Below, in pieces: positions 25,437 to 34,100 of a stretch of DNA of 38,562 nt. Numbering within the stretch: position 1 is the first letter of the stretch; every line of letters begins with the position of its first letter. The stretch covers positions 1 through 38,562 of the forward strand of contig DAOTIG010000009.1 of NCBI GenBank assembly GCA_035448065.1, written 5' to 3'. A model generated the notes under the pieces. The model had not been told where the DNA came from. It searched no databases and saw only the letters and a list, made by a program, of their open reading frames with translations. Both the position numbers and the translations under genes were made by a program. Source of the stretch: Phosphoribacter sp035448065. Lineage in GTDB: Bacteria > Actinomycetota > Actinomycetes > Actinomycetales > Dermatophilaceae.

Positions 25437-26419
25437 CGCGCCATCACCGGGACAGCCGCGGGGCTGGTGACCCCGTCGACTCGGGCGAGGGCGGTCTGGA
25501 CGAGCAGGTCGAGCAGCGCGGGATAGGGCAGCCCGGCGGCGGCGGCCATCCGCGGCAGCTGGGAGTGCGGGGTGAGGCCCGGCATGGTGTTGACCTCGTT
25601 GAGCACCGGGCCGGTCGCGTCGAGGAAGAAGTCGACCCGGGCCAGCCCCCGGCAGCCGAGTGCGTCGAAGACGGTGAGCGCGGCCTCGGTCAGCGCCGCG
25701 AGCTCGTCGTCGCGCAGGGCCGCCGGGACGCGGAAGTCGGCGCTGCCGTCGTACTTCGTCGTCGTGTCGAAGACGCCCACCCGGCCGATCTCGAGCGCGG
25801 GCAGCACCTGGAGACGACCGTCCGGATGCTCGACGATGCCCAGGTCGATCTCGCGTCCGGCGGCCACTTGCTCCACGAGAACCCTTGTGTCGCAACGGTA
25901 TGCCGCGTCGACGGCCGCGTCGTAAGCCGTCGGGTCGGTGACCAGATGCACACCGTGACTGGAGCCGGAGCGCACCGGCTTGACAACGCACGGTCCGGCG
26001 AAGGAGCCGCGCTCGCCAGCGCTCAGCGGCCGCCCCGGCACGGTGGGAACACCTGCGGCCTCGGCGAGGAGCTTGGTGGCCCACTTGTCCATGGCGAGCG
26101 CGCCCGCCCCGACGCCACAGCCGACATAGGGCACGAGTGCGACCTCGCAGAGCGCGGCGAGCTCGCCGTCCTCGCCGTGGGGCCCGTGCATCGCGGGGAA
26201 GACGACGTCACACCGGCGTAGGACCCCCACGGCGGCGGGGAGGGTGAGCGGCGTCAGCTCGGGCGCAGGTCCGGCGTGCCACCCACCAGCGCGGTCGACA
26301 GTGAGACGCAGGACCGAGTGTCCGGCCTCGGCCAGCCCCTCGGCGACACCGGCTCCCGAGGCGAGGGAGACATCGTGCTCGACGCTCCGTCCGCCGCCGA
26401 CGACCGCGACCCGGCTCAT
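25433..26419 (-). CDS. ddl: D-alanine-D-alanine ligase
   Basis: A 328-residue ATP-grasp ligase joining two D-alanines for peptidoglycan precursor synthesis. Key parts are Gly-Gly-Arg-Ser-Val-Glu-His-Asp-Val-Ser with catalytic E14, the serine loop Ser-Gly-Ser-Ser-His-Gly-Val, the omega-loop pair K222-Y223, and the metal site Asn-Glu-Val-Asn-Thr-Met-Pro-Gly-Leu. Tyr after the omega-loop Lys, not Phe, predicts D-Ala-D-Ala and not D-Ala-D-Lac synthesis. The length is slightly short but within the family. ATG at 26419 overlaps the alr stop (ATGA) and 25433-25436 overlaps the kinase start. Whether this is the main ddl of the cell or a second copy cannot be told from the window. Confidence 0.88.
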   Translation of the reverse strand: MSRVAVVGGGRSVEHDVSLASGAGVAEGLAEAGHSVLRLTVDRAGGWHAGPAPELTPLTLPAAVGVLRRCDVVFPAMHGPHGEDGELAALCEVALVPYVGCGVGAGALAMDKWATKLLAEAAGVPTVPGRPLSAGERGSFAGPCVVKPVRSGSSHGVHLVTDPTAYDAAVDAAYRCDTRVLVEQVAAGREIDLGIVEHPDGRLQVLPALEIGRVGVFDTTTKYDGSADFRVPAALRDDELAALTEAALTVFDALGCRGLARVDFFLDATGPVLNEVNTMPGLTPHSQLPRMAAAAGLPYPALLDLLVQTALARVDGVTSPAAVPVMAR

Positions 26420-27597
26420 CGCCCGACCTCGACGGGCAGGTCGGCGCCGTCGCTCTCCCGGCGGCGGACGCGCTGGCCGATCCCGGTGAGGATCTCGTGC
26501 GGCAGGGTCTCGGCCCAGTCGGCCCACTCGTCGAGCGTCGGGCCGGCGCCGCCGAAGACGGTGGCCACGACCCCGGGGGCGACCGGCAGCCCGCCGACGT
26601 CGACGACGATCTGGTCCATGCTCACCGCGCCCACCACCGGGCAGCGGCGGCCGTGCAGAGCGACCTCGGCGCGGCCGGTGACCGCGCGCGGGATGCCGTC
26701 GGCATAGCCCACCGGCAGCGTCGCGAGCCGGGTCGATCGGCGGGCGCGCCACTGGTGTCCGTAGCCGACGCCGGTGCCCGCGGGCGCCTCACGGACGGCG
26801 ACGACCGGCGCGGTGAGCGTGGCGACCTGCTCGAGCCGGGTGGTGCCCGAGGGGTCGATGCCGACGAGGCCGGCGCCGCAGCGGCTCAGGGTATGCCGCG
26901 CGGCCGGGTCGACGAGGACTGCGGCGGTCGTCGCCAGGTGGCGGTGCATCGGAGCCAGGCCGTGGCCCTGGGCGATGTCGACGGCGTTCGCGAAGATCCG
27001 GCGACCTCGACGACTGGCCGGGTGGGCGGGTCGGCCCCCGTGGGAGAGCTGGCCCATCAGGCCGACGACCGCGACGAGGCCGGCGCGCTCGGCGAGCGCG
27101 GCCCGTGCGACGAGGCTGGGCCATTCGACGGGGGCGGCGCCGTCGCGGGCCATCCCGCAGTCGACGGCGAGGTGGACGGTGGCGCGCCGGCCCGCGGACC
27201 GGGCGGCGCGGCATACCGCGTCGAGATGGGCGATCGACGGCAGGGCGAGCTCGACTCCGGCCCGGAGGGCCACACCGAAGTCGGCATCGACCGGGTTGAG
27301 CCAGCTGAGGATCGGCGCGGTGAGGCCATCGGCGCGCAACGCCAGGGCCTCGTCGATCGAGGTCACGCCGAGTCCGATCGCTCCGTGTGCCAGGGCGATT
27401 CGGGAGATCCGCGAGGCGCCGAGGCCGTAGCCGTCGGCCTTGACGACAGCGAGCAGAGCCGGTGTGCGGGTGGCCAGCCAGTTGGTGTTCGCGGCGACGG
27501 CGGCTGGGTCGATGGTGAGCAGCGGTCCGCGGCGCCGGTGGGCGTCGGGAGTGCCGGCTGGGTGGGAGGCGCGGGTGCTCGGCGCGGCGAGGCTCAT
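26416..27597 (-). CDS. alr: Alanine racemase (PLP-dependent)
   Basis: A 393-residue racemase supplying D-alanine. The PLP lysine is K53 in Val-Val-Lys-Ala-Asp-Gly-Tyr-Gly and the second catalytic base is Y279 in Gly-Val-Gly-Tyr-Gly-His. Asp-Cys-Gly-Met-Ala-Arg keeps the conserved Arg, and Ser-Met-Asp-Gln-Ile-Val-Val-Asp and Leu-Thr-Gly-Ile-Gly-Gln-Arg-Val close the C-terminal barrel. The usual Leu-Tyr-Gly after the substrate-phosphate loop reads Leu-Val-Gly, a mild divergence. First gene of the four-gene operon alr-ddl-kinase-regulator, apparently leaderless. A serine racemase of the VanT kind is unlikely because there is no membrane domain. Confidence 0.88.
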   Translation of the reverse strand: MSLAAPSTRASHPAGTPDAHRRRGPLLTIDPAAVAANTNWLATRTPALLAVVKADGYGLGASRISRIALAHGAIGLGVTSIDEALALRADGLTAPILSWLNPVDADFGVALRAGVELALPSIAHLDAVCRAARSAGRRATVHLAVDCGMARDGAAPVEWPSLVARAALAERAGLVAVVGLMGQLSHGGRPAHPASRRGRRIFANAVDIAQGHGLAPMHRHLATTAAVLVDPAARHTLSRCGAGLVGIDPSGTTRLEQVATLTAPVVAVREAPAGTGVGYGHQWRARRSTRLATLPVGYADGIPRAVTGRAEVALHGRRCPVVGAVSMDQIVVDVGGLPVAPGVVATVFGGAGPTLDEWADWAETLPHEILTGIGQRVRRRESDGADLPVEVGR

Positions 27598-27603
27598 GAC
27601 TCG

Positions 27604-27609
27604 ACGCTA
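27604..27609 (-). promoter_or_regulatory. -10 box TAGCGT of the alr-ddl operon, leaderless start
   Basis: TAGCGT on the - strand, 6 bases before the alr ATG at 27597; no Shine-Dalgarno. Confidence 0.5.
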
Positions 27610-27692
27610 GGGATCGCACCATCGCGCCCGCCTCGTCCTCAGGTGCCGGATCGCTGGCCGCAGGTGCCGGCCGCTCGCGCCTCGTACGGCCC

Positions 27693-28619
27693 CTAGTCGG
27701 CGAGCCCGAGCTCGCGGAAGAGCTGCTCGAAGGCGCCCTCCACGCGGATCGTCAGCTCGCCGGGCACCGGCTCGTGGCTGACCCGCTGCAACACGCCGGC
27801 CCGCCAGTAGTAGACGTGCGGGCTGATGCTGCCGGCGCCGGCGCTCTCGCTGCGAGCCAGGTGGAGCATCGCCTGCAAGGCACCGACGATCCCCGGCCCG
27901 CTCGGCTCGTGGACGATGAGCAGATGCCGGTTGGGGGCGGCGACGAGCACACCTCGGCGTGGCGCCTCGAGGCCGAAGTCCTGGGAGAGCACCCGCTCGA
28001 GCACGAGCAGCCGACTCGCGTTGAAGTAGCCGCCGACGCTGAGCGACACGGCCTCGGCGGGGTCGTCGTCGTTGACGGTGAGGGTCTGGTCGGGGGCGAG
28101 CATCCGCAGATTGCGGTAGGCCTGCGCGACGACGTGCTCCCAGCCGCCCCACTCGTCGACCTGGTCGCCGCGGCAGGCCGTCTTCACCGTCTCGGGCAGG
28201 TCCTGGGCAGGCACCGCGACGAGGTCGTCGGCGACCTCGACCTGGTGGTCCGGCTGCCACGGCAGCGTGCCGCGACGCCACAGCGACAGGAAGAGCGAGG
28301 CGTCGAGCTCGGCGCTGCCCGCGACCGGCTCGGGTGCCGGTCGCAACAGGACCCGCGCATGCCGGTCGAGCAGCGTCGGCCAGTCGCGCTCCGGCGTCTG
28401 CGCGGCCTGCGCGGCGATCGAGTGCAGCGGATAGCGCACCTCGCCGCTGGCATAGAGGACGCCGTCGGTGCAGGTCGTCTCGACCCCCACCCGCCGGAAG
28501 GCGGCCATCGCGGCCGCCCGGAAGCGCGCGGCCTGATCGACGCCGAGAGCCTCGAGGTCGGCGTCGCGCGGCTCGTCGGGCCCGGGATCCGGGCGGCGGC
28601 TGCGGCCGAACCACGCCAT
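27693..28619 (-). CDS. Uncharacterised actinobacterial protein
   Basis: A 308-residue soluble protein that I do not recognise. The first 25 residues are charged and Pro-rich (Met-Ala-Trp-Phe-Gly-Arg-Ser-Arg-Arg). The middle and C-terminal parts look mixed alpha/beta: strands in Gly-Val-Leu-Val-Ala-Ala-Pro-Asn-Arg-His-Leu-Leu-Ile-Val, and a helix after Gly-Pro-Gly-Ile-Val-Gly-Ala-Leu. That Val-Ala-Ala-Pro-Asn-Arg stretch recalls DUF1444/YtpQ proteins, but the resemblance is weak. No catalytic motif, signal peptide or membrane segment is visible. GAGGGGG lies 3 bases before the ATG, and a TAGGAT box 26 bases upstream of it suggests its own short-leader promoter. Confidence 0.75.
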   Translation of the reverse strand: MAWFGRSRRPDPGPDEPRDADLEALGVDQAARFRAAAMAAFRRVGVETTCTDGVLYASGEVRYPLHSIAAQAAQTPERDWPTLLDRHARVLLRPAPEPVAGSAELDASLFLSLWRRGTLPWQPDHQVEVADDLVAVPAQDLPETVKTACRGDQVDEWGGWEHVVAQAYRNLRMLAPDQTLTVNDDDPAEAVSLSVGGYFNASRLLVLERVLSQDFGLEAPRRGVLVAAPNRHLLIVHEPSGPGIVGALQAMLHLARSESAGAGSISPHVYYWRAGVLQRVSHEPVPGELTIRVEGAFEQLFRELGLAD

Positions 28620-28645
28620 GCGGCCCCCTCGTCGAAGTTCCGTCG

Positions 28646-28651
28646 ATCCTA
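28646..28651 (-). promoter_or_regulatory. Candidate -10 box TAGGAT of the uncharacterised gene
   Basis: TAGGAT on the - strand, predicting a leader of about 20 bases that includes a GAGGGGG ribosome site. Confidence 0.4.
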
Positions 28652-28685
28652 CGTCGGCGCGCCGACGGGCAGATCGGCCGACCGG

Positions 28686-29501
28686 TCAGCGTCGCAGCAC
28701 CTCGGCGAACCACGACAGCAGCGGTATGCCGCGCGCCCGCCAGAAGTCGTCGTCGTGCCCGCCGTCGTCGACAGCGAGTGCGCCGGCCGGCAGGCCGGCC
28801 GCGAAGGCCCGGTTGGCGGCGAGGAACGGGTCGGCGCGCCCGCACGCGAGCCGGACCGGTCGCTGGGCAAGCGCACTGCGTCGGGCGAAGACGTCGTGGC
28901 TGACGAAGTCGTCCCGATCGTCGAAGGCGCCCGCCGCGCTCGCGCCGGGGGAGGTCCACAGGGCGGAGCCGAGGCCCGCGGCCGCCCCCACCGACTCAGG
29001 AGCGCTCGCGGCGAGCCAGAGCGCGCCGTAGCCGCCCATCGACCAGCCGAGCACCCCGATCGGCGCGGGCGCGACGCCCTCGGCCTGCACGAGCGGCAGG
29101 AGGTCATGCAGGACCATCCCTGCCGTGTCGCTGCCGCGGCGCGGGTGCCAATACGTCTCGCCGCCGTCGACCGAGGCCATCGCGAGGCCCGCCTGCACGG
29201 CTGCGGCCGGCAGGCCGAGCCTGAAGGCATCGTCCGCGCCGCCTCCCCGGCCGTGCAGGGCGACGACCAGCGGTGGCGCCGGCACGGCTGCGGGATCGGG
29301 GCGCAGGAGCCGCCACCGCGGCGTCTGGCCGGGCCAGCGGCTCGTCGCGAGCGTGCCGCTGCGCTCCCGGGCGCCCGGCGGTGTCGGCGTCCCGCAGGCC
29401 CCGGCCAGCGCGAGCGTGCCGGCCCACCCGGCGGCGCCGGCGAGCAGCGCGCGGCGTGCGGGGTGCGCATCGCGCGCCCGCGGCATACCGGATCGGGCCA
29501 T
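28686..29501 (-). CDS. Lipoprotein alpha/beta-hydrolase (esterase)
   Basis: A 271-residue exported esterase-like protein. The N-terminus has an Arg-Arg pair, a hydrophobic stretch and the lipobox Leu-Ala-Gly-Ala-Cys, so it is probably a membrane-anchored lipoprotein, possibly exported by Tat. The hydrolase core shows the oxyanion motif Leu-His-Gly-Arg-Gly-Gly, nucleophile S154 in Gly-Trp-Ser-Met-Gly-Gly, and a late His in Asp-Gly-Gly-His-Asp. It resembles esterase D/PHB-depolymerase-type enzymes; substrate unknown. ATG at 29501 is favoured because a TACCCT box lies 7 bases upstream; another ATG 15 bases inside is possible. Divergent from the next gene. Confidence 0.8.
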   Translation of the reverse strand: MARSGMPRARDAHPARRALLAGAAGWAGTLALAGACGTPTPPGARERSGTLATSRWPGQTPRWRLLRPDPAAVPAPPLVVALHGRGGGADDAFRLGLPAAAVQAGLAMASVDGGETYWHPRRGSDTAGMVLHDLLPLVQAEGVAPAPIGVLGWSMGGYGALWLAASAPESVGAAAGLGSALWTSPGASAAGAFDDRDDFVSHDVFARRSALAQRPVRLACGRADPFLAANRAFAAGLPAGALAVDDGGHDDDFWRARGIPLLSWFAEVLRR

Positions 29502-29508
29502 GCTCCCG

Positions 29509-29514
29509 AGGGTA
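29509..29514 (-). promoter_or_regulatory. -10 box TACCCT of the esterase gene, leaderless start
   Basis: TACCCT on the - strand, 7 bases before ATG 29501, in the 68-base divergent gap. Confidence 0.5.
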
Positions 29515-29569
29515 TGCTGCGCGGACCGGCCGCGGTCGCAGCTCACCGCGGCGCCGACCGAAGGACCGC

Positions 29570-29959
29570 ATGATCCGCTTCCTGCCCCTCGTCGTCGAGC
29601 TGGCCGTGCTCGTCTACTGCCTCATCGACATCAGCCAGCGCGACGAGCGGGAGATCCGCAACCTGCCCAAGATGTGGTGGGTCGTCCTCGTCATCCTGCT
29701 GCCGATCATCGGTGGCGTGGCGTGGCTCGTCGCGGGCCGCCCACAGCGGTACGGCTATCCGCCGGCCCGCCCACTCGCCCCGGACGACGACCCCGAGTTC
29801 CTGCGCCGGCTGCGGCAGGAGACCGAGACCGAGCGGCGACTGCGTGAGTGGGAGGACGACCTGGCTCGCCGCGAGCAGGAGCTGGGGCACCCAGACGACA
29901 CGGCCGACCCGAAGGACGAGCCGGGGGAGCCGGAGGGGCCTGCCCGGCCGCGCCGGTGA
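29570..29959 (+). CDS. Small membrane protein with PLDc_N-type domain
   Basis: A 129-residue protein with two membrane helices (about 4-19 and 35-54). The linker Asp-Ile-Ser-Gln-Arg-Asp-Glu-Arg-Glu-Ile-Arg-Asn-Leu-Pro-Lys-Met-Trp-Trp is the phospholipase-D N-terminal (PLDc_N) pattern found alone in many actinobacterial proteins. The cytoplasmic tail is a charged helix (about 78-108) and a Pro/Glu-rich end. Function unknown. GAAGGA lies 4 bases before the ATG. It is convergent with the RIO kinase, 18 bases apart. Confidence 0.85.
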   Translation: MIRFLPLVVELAVLVYCLIDISQRDEREIRNLPKMWWVVLVILLPIIGGVAWLVAGRPQRYGYPPARPLAPDDDPEFLRRLRQETETERRLREWEDDLARREQELGHPDDTADPKDEPGEPEGPARPRR

Positions 29960-29977
29960 GGTGACGGGGGCTGTCGC

Positions 29978-30820
29978 TCAGGTGTGGATCGCCGCGGCGA
30001 GCAGCTCGGCGAAGAGTTCGCCCGGGTCGACGGCATAGCCCTTGCGGGTGAACCACTCGGCCATCGTCCGAGCATCCCGCTCGAGGAAGACGAAGCCGTG
30101 CGGGTTGCCGACGACGTCGACGACCTGGGGCCAGTCGATGAGCACGAGCCGATCGCCGTCGAGCAGCACGTTGTAGGGCGACAGGTCGCCGTGCGTCCAG
30201 CCGAGGTCGGCGAGGTGCAGCATCGACTCGCGCAATTGCTCGAACAACGCTGGGAGAGCTGAGCGCTCGACCCGGGCTTGGGCCAGTCGAGGCGCCGCCA
30301 CCCCGTCGGAGCCGATGAGCTCGAGCAGCAGCTCACGCTCGTCGAGCTGGACGGGGTAGGGCACCGGCAGGCCCTCCTGCCACAGGGTGCTGAGGGTGTG
30401 GAACTCGGCGGCGGCCCATTGCCCGGCGATGACCTCCTTGCCGAAGGCGGTGCGCCGGGCCATCGCGCGGTTCTCGCGGGAGCGTCGGACGCGGCGGCCC
30501 TCGAGGTAGCCGGCGTCCCGGTGGAAGAGCCGGTGGTCGGCGGTCCGGAAGCGCTTGGCGGCGAGCAGGCAGTCCTGGTCGGGGTCGCCGGGCACCCAAC
30601 GGCGCACGACGTGGACGTCGGCCTCCTTGCCGGTCTTGAGCACGCCGAGGTCGGCGTCGACGGCGCCGAGTGCGGTGACGACCCAGTCGGGCCGCGGGCC
30701 GGGGCCGTGCATGGCGCCGTCCCAGGTGGACCAGCGCTCGCCCTCGGGAGGTCCGTCAGGCTGGGTGTCGACGGCGAGGTCGTGCTCGTCGTCGCGAGCA
30801 GGGCTGTGCGGGAAGGACAT
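29978..30820 (-). CDS. RIO-family atypical serine kinase/ATPase
   Basis: A 280-residue RIO1-like protein. The nucleotide loop is Leu-Lys-Thr-Gly-Lys-Glu-Ala-Asp-Val, the ATP-binding Lys follows in Ala-Ala-Lys-Arg-Phe-Arg, the catalytic Asp is D212 in His-Gly-Asp-Leu-Ser-Pro-Tyr-Asn with N217, and the metal-binding Asp is in Leu-Ile-Asp-Trp-Pro-Gln. RIO proteins in eukaryotes and archaea mature the small ribosomal subunit; the bacterial role is poorly known. The ATG at 30820 has GGAGA 6 bases upstream. A possible 42-codon upstream reading frame overlaps its start. Confidence 0.9.
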   Translation of the reverse strand: MSFPHSPARDDEHDLAVDTQPDGPPEGERWSTWDGAMHGPGPRPDWVVTALGAVDADLGVLKTGKEADVHVVRRWVPGDPDQDCLLAAKRFRTADHRLFHRDAGYLEGRRVRRSRENRAMARRTAFGKEVIAGQWAAAEFHTLSTLWQEGLPVPYPVQLDERELLLELIGSDGVAAPRLAQARVERSALPALFEQLRESMLHLADLGWTHGDLSPYNVLLDGDRLVLIDWPQVVDVVGNPHGFVFLERDARTMAEWFTRKGYAVDPGELFAELLAAAIHT

Positions 30821-30884
30821 TCGTGATCTCCGAGAGAGTGGTGGGCTGGGGCGTCGCGATGGCGGCGCGGGCAGGGGTCGACAT
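30756..30884 (-). CDS. Possible leader ORF overlapping the RIO kinase start
   Basis: A 42-residue frame starts at an ATG with an ideal Shine-Dalgarno (GGAGG, 5-base spacing) at 30890-30894, better than that of the kinase. It overlaps the first 65 bases of the kinase gene in another frame. The N-terminal part is Ala/Thr/Pro-rich and the C-terminal part Arg-rich. It could be a translated leader that couples or attenuates kinase translation. No homology is recognised, and it may be chance. Confidence 0.3.
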   Translation of the reverse strand: MSTPARAAIATPQPTTLSEITNVLPAQPCSRRRARPRRRHPA

Positions 30885-30905
30885 GCGTGCCTCCTTCGTC
30901 TCTCG

Positions 30906-30920
30906 GTGACCGTCGGTCAC
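30906..30920. promoter_or_regulatory. Operator-like inverted repeat GTGACCG-T-CGGTCAC
   Basis: A perfect 7-bp inverted repeat with a single central base lies in the divergent 284-base region between the RIO kinase and the CHAT gene. Its size and symmetry suit a dimeric regulator. Apart from this repeat and one GTATGCC, no clear promoter box was found in 30885-31104. Confidence 0.35.
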
Positions 30921-31104
30921 GATCCGGTATGCCGTGTGCTGCCGGTCAGCGTCTCGAACCCACCGCTGGGCCGCAACCGGTTTACTGCGCTCTCGTCGCC
31001 TGGTCGATGCGGGGCCGGACGAAGTATCAGGAATGCCGCGCGCGGACTCCTCAGACGCGAGAGAGTTGACCGGTCGTGCTCTCCCCTCGACGACAGGAGT
31101 GGTC

Positions 31105-34100
31105 GTGGCCACCAAGCGCCTCAGCCGCGGCGTCACCGTGACCTATCCCGACACGCACACCGCCACCCGGCGGCGACCGGGTGCCATCGAGCGGGGCCTG
31201 CCGGGCTCGATCGCCCACGAGACGCTGCTGCAAGCCTTGCGGGACAACGCCTTCGAAGACCTCGACGAGGTCCGGCTGACGCCGCGCCGCACCCGCTCGA
31301 TCGACCCGCCGGCCCGGCCGGGGTCGGTCGACGTGGCCCTGGAGCTCGCCCCCGACGAGGGGGCGGTGGTGCTGGCCGAGCAGGACGGGTGCTACTCGTG
31401 GCACCTGCCCCAGGACGCGCCCGTCGTCACCGGCGCGCGCACCCGCAGCTTCGGCCCCCGGACCGCAACCTTCCGCATCCCGATCGCAACGGCAGCACCC
31501 GCGCCGGCGACCCGCCGACGGCGCAGCCGCGCAGCCGAGCAGACCCGCAGCAGAGGGCTGCTCGGCGACCTGCTCTCCGGCGTCGTCCGCGTCACGGTGC
31601 TCAAGTTCGCCGCCCCCTTCCTCGCCGGCAAGGCGATGGCCTTCCTCGAGCGACACGTCGAGCCCGGCCTGGTCCGCATCACCGACCCGGACCCGCAGAC
31701 CTGGACGCGCGTCGAGCGGCTCACCGACATCGGGCTGCCCGCTGACCGGCCGGCCCGCGTGCTGCTGCTCGTGCATGGCACCTTCTCCTCGACGATGCAC
31801 GCCTTCGGCGTGCTCGGCTGCACCGACGACGGCCGGGCCTTCCTGGGCCGCGCGCTCGCGGCATACGACGCGGTGATCGGGTTCGACCACCCCACGCTCT
31901 CGGTTGACCCGCTCGCCAATGCGACTGACCTGCTGCAACGGTGCAACGGGTATGCCGGTCCGGTCACCTTCGACGTCGTCTGCCACAGCCGCGGCGGACT
32001 CACGACCCGCAGCTTCGCCGAGCAGGTCCTGCCCGGGTCCGGCTGGGCCGGACAGGTCGACAAGGCGGTCTTCGTCGCCGCAACCAACGGCGGCACCCAC
32101 CTGGCCAGCCCGGAGCGCTGGCGCGACCTCGTCGACGTGACGACCAACCTCGCGACGGTGGGGGCGGGCTTCCTGGCCGGGCTGCCGGGCGGTGCTCCGG
32201 TGGCGGCCGTCGTCGGTGGGGTGATCCGCGGGATCGGGGCGCTGGTGAAGTACCTCGCCACCTATCTGCTCGAGGAGCAGGGCGTGCCGGGGCTGGCGGC
32301 GATGGTGCCGGGCGGGCCGTTCGTCACCGATCTCAACGGCACCCAGCCCGGTCAGGCCGGCCCGGGGACGCCGTGGTTCGTCGCCCAGTCGGACTTCCAT
32401 GTCACGCTCTTCGACGACAGTCACCGGCCCGCTGAGTTCCCCCGCGAGCTGGCTGTCCGGCTTGCCGAGGGGGCCGTCGACCAGCTCTTCAAGGCGCCGA
32501 ACGATCTCGTCGTCGATGTCGCCTCGATGACCGAGATCGACACTGCGGCAGGGCAGTTCGTCGCCGACGTGCTGGACTTCGGGACCAACGACCTCGTCTA
32601 TCACGGCAACTACTTCGCCCAGCCGAGATTCACCGAGGCGATGAGCCAGTGGCTGCTCGGCTCGGTGGGCCGGGATGTCGCGATGGCCGAGCCGCCCATG
32701 GAGCTGCCGGCCACCGACGAGGTCCCCGCGACGGCCGAGCCCCCCGAGAGCGGGCCGGACCCGGCCCCCGCGCCGGGCGCCGACGACGAGCCGGTCACCG
32801 CGCATCTCCTGGCCGAGATGCCGGCCAAGCCGGTCGTCGGAAAGACCACGGCGCTGCGGGTGGCGCTGTCCCGCAAGGAGATCGAAGGGGCCCTGGACGA
32901 GTCGGGGGTGCAGGAGGCGGCCACCCTGCTGGCTCTGCCCGGGCGTGAGCTCACCGTGCAGGTCGTGCCGAAGCGCAACTGTCGCATCGACGGCTCGGCC
33001 ACCGACACGTTCACCCTCCCGCCCGGGGGTGGAACGTCCGAGCTGCGCTTCGACGTCGTCGCGGTCGCGGCGGGCGAGGTTGCGGTGGCCGTCGTCGTCC
33101 GCGACGGTGTCGTGCCCCTCGCGATGCTCACCGTCGAGGCGTCGGCGGTCGCCACCTCCTCTCGGTCGAGGAAGGACGCGACCGCTCGGGCCAGCGCTGT
33201 GGCCACGCCGGTCGCCGAGCCGAGCGCTCTGGCCGACACGATCTGGCTGGAGATCATGCCGACTGCGCGGGACGGGGGGACGGTCTTCACCTATGCAGTG
33301 CGGGCTGAGAGCCTGCACCTGCTCGAGCGCTTCGAGTCGCCGGTGCTCGCCGACGTCGAGGGCTACGTCACCGAGCTGTTCCGCGATCTGCGCCAGTTGC
33401 GGGCCGACCACCCGACCGGTGCCGCGTTCCTGACCGCGTTGCAGGACAAGGGCGCCCAGCTGTTCGACGAGCTCTTCCCGGATGAGCTGCGGGCTCTGCT
33501 GTGGCGGCACCGCGCTCAGCTCGACCGTCTCGTGCTGCTCGCCGACGAGCCCTACCTACCGTGGGAGCTCGTCCACCTCAAGCCGGCCAAGGGTCGCCGG
33601 CAGAAGGCACCGCTCTTCCTCGGCCAGCTCGGCCTCGTGCGGATGCAGTTCACCGGCTTCCCGCCGGCCGTCCTGCAGGCCCGGGCAGGGCGCGTGCGGA
33701 CCATCTGCCCCGACTACCTCGACCCGGCCTACGCGCTGACCGAGACGGCCGTTGAAGCGGCCTACCTCGCCGACCGCCTCGCCGCTGCCGCCGTGCCCGC
33801 GACCGAGCGGGAGGTCGGCAGTCTGCTGCGCTCCGGCGACTTCGACGTCCTGCACTTCAGCGGCCACGGGCTGGCCGACCCGGCCGACGTGGCCGCCGCG
33901 AAGATCATGCTGACCGGGCGCAAGGGTCGCGGGGGCTCGGTGACCCCGCAGTACCTCACCGCCACCGCGGTGGCGCAGAACGCGCGGCTGCGCCGGCCGG
34001 ACGGCAGCGGCCCTCTCGTCGTCCTCAACGCCTGCCAGACGGGTCGCGGTGGCCAGCAGCTGGCCACCCTCGGGGGCTTCGCCCGCGCCTTCCTCGCCGC

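Noticed and set aside
25741..25770. Possible D-Ala-D-Lac (intrinsic vancomycin resistance) ligase
   Set aside because: The omega-loop residue after Lys222 is Tyr223, the D-Ala-D-Ala type. Depsipeptide ligases of Leuconostoc type have Phe there, and VanA-type residues are absent.
26416..27597. VanT-like serine racemase in a D-Ala-D-Ser resistance cluster
   Set aside because: There is no membrane domain, no VanXY-type peptidase gene, and the neighbouring ligase and regulators are not of Van type.
31025..31075. Sigma70-like promoter (TTGACC near 31065) for the CHAT operon
   Set aside because: The -10 position after 17 bases would be GACGAC, too close to the start and not a match. No supportable promoter was found.
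31051..33510. Very long open frame on the strand opposite the CHAT gene, and similar ones opposite paaE-thiolase and paaK
   Set aside because: Composition is Arg/Gly/His/Asp-rich low complexity with no domain, as expected from the mirror of GC3-biased genes. The + strand frames contain complete catalytic motifs.
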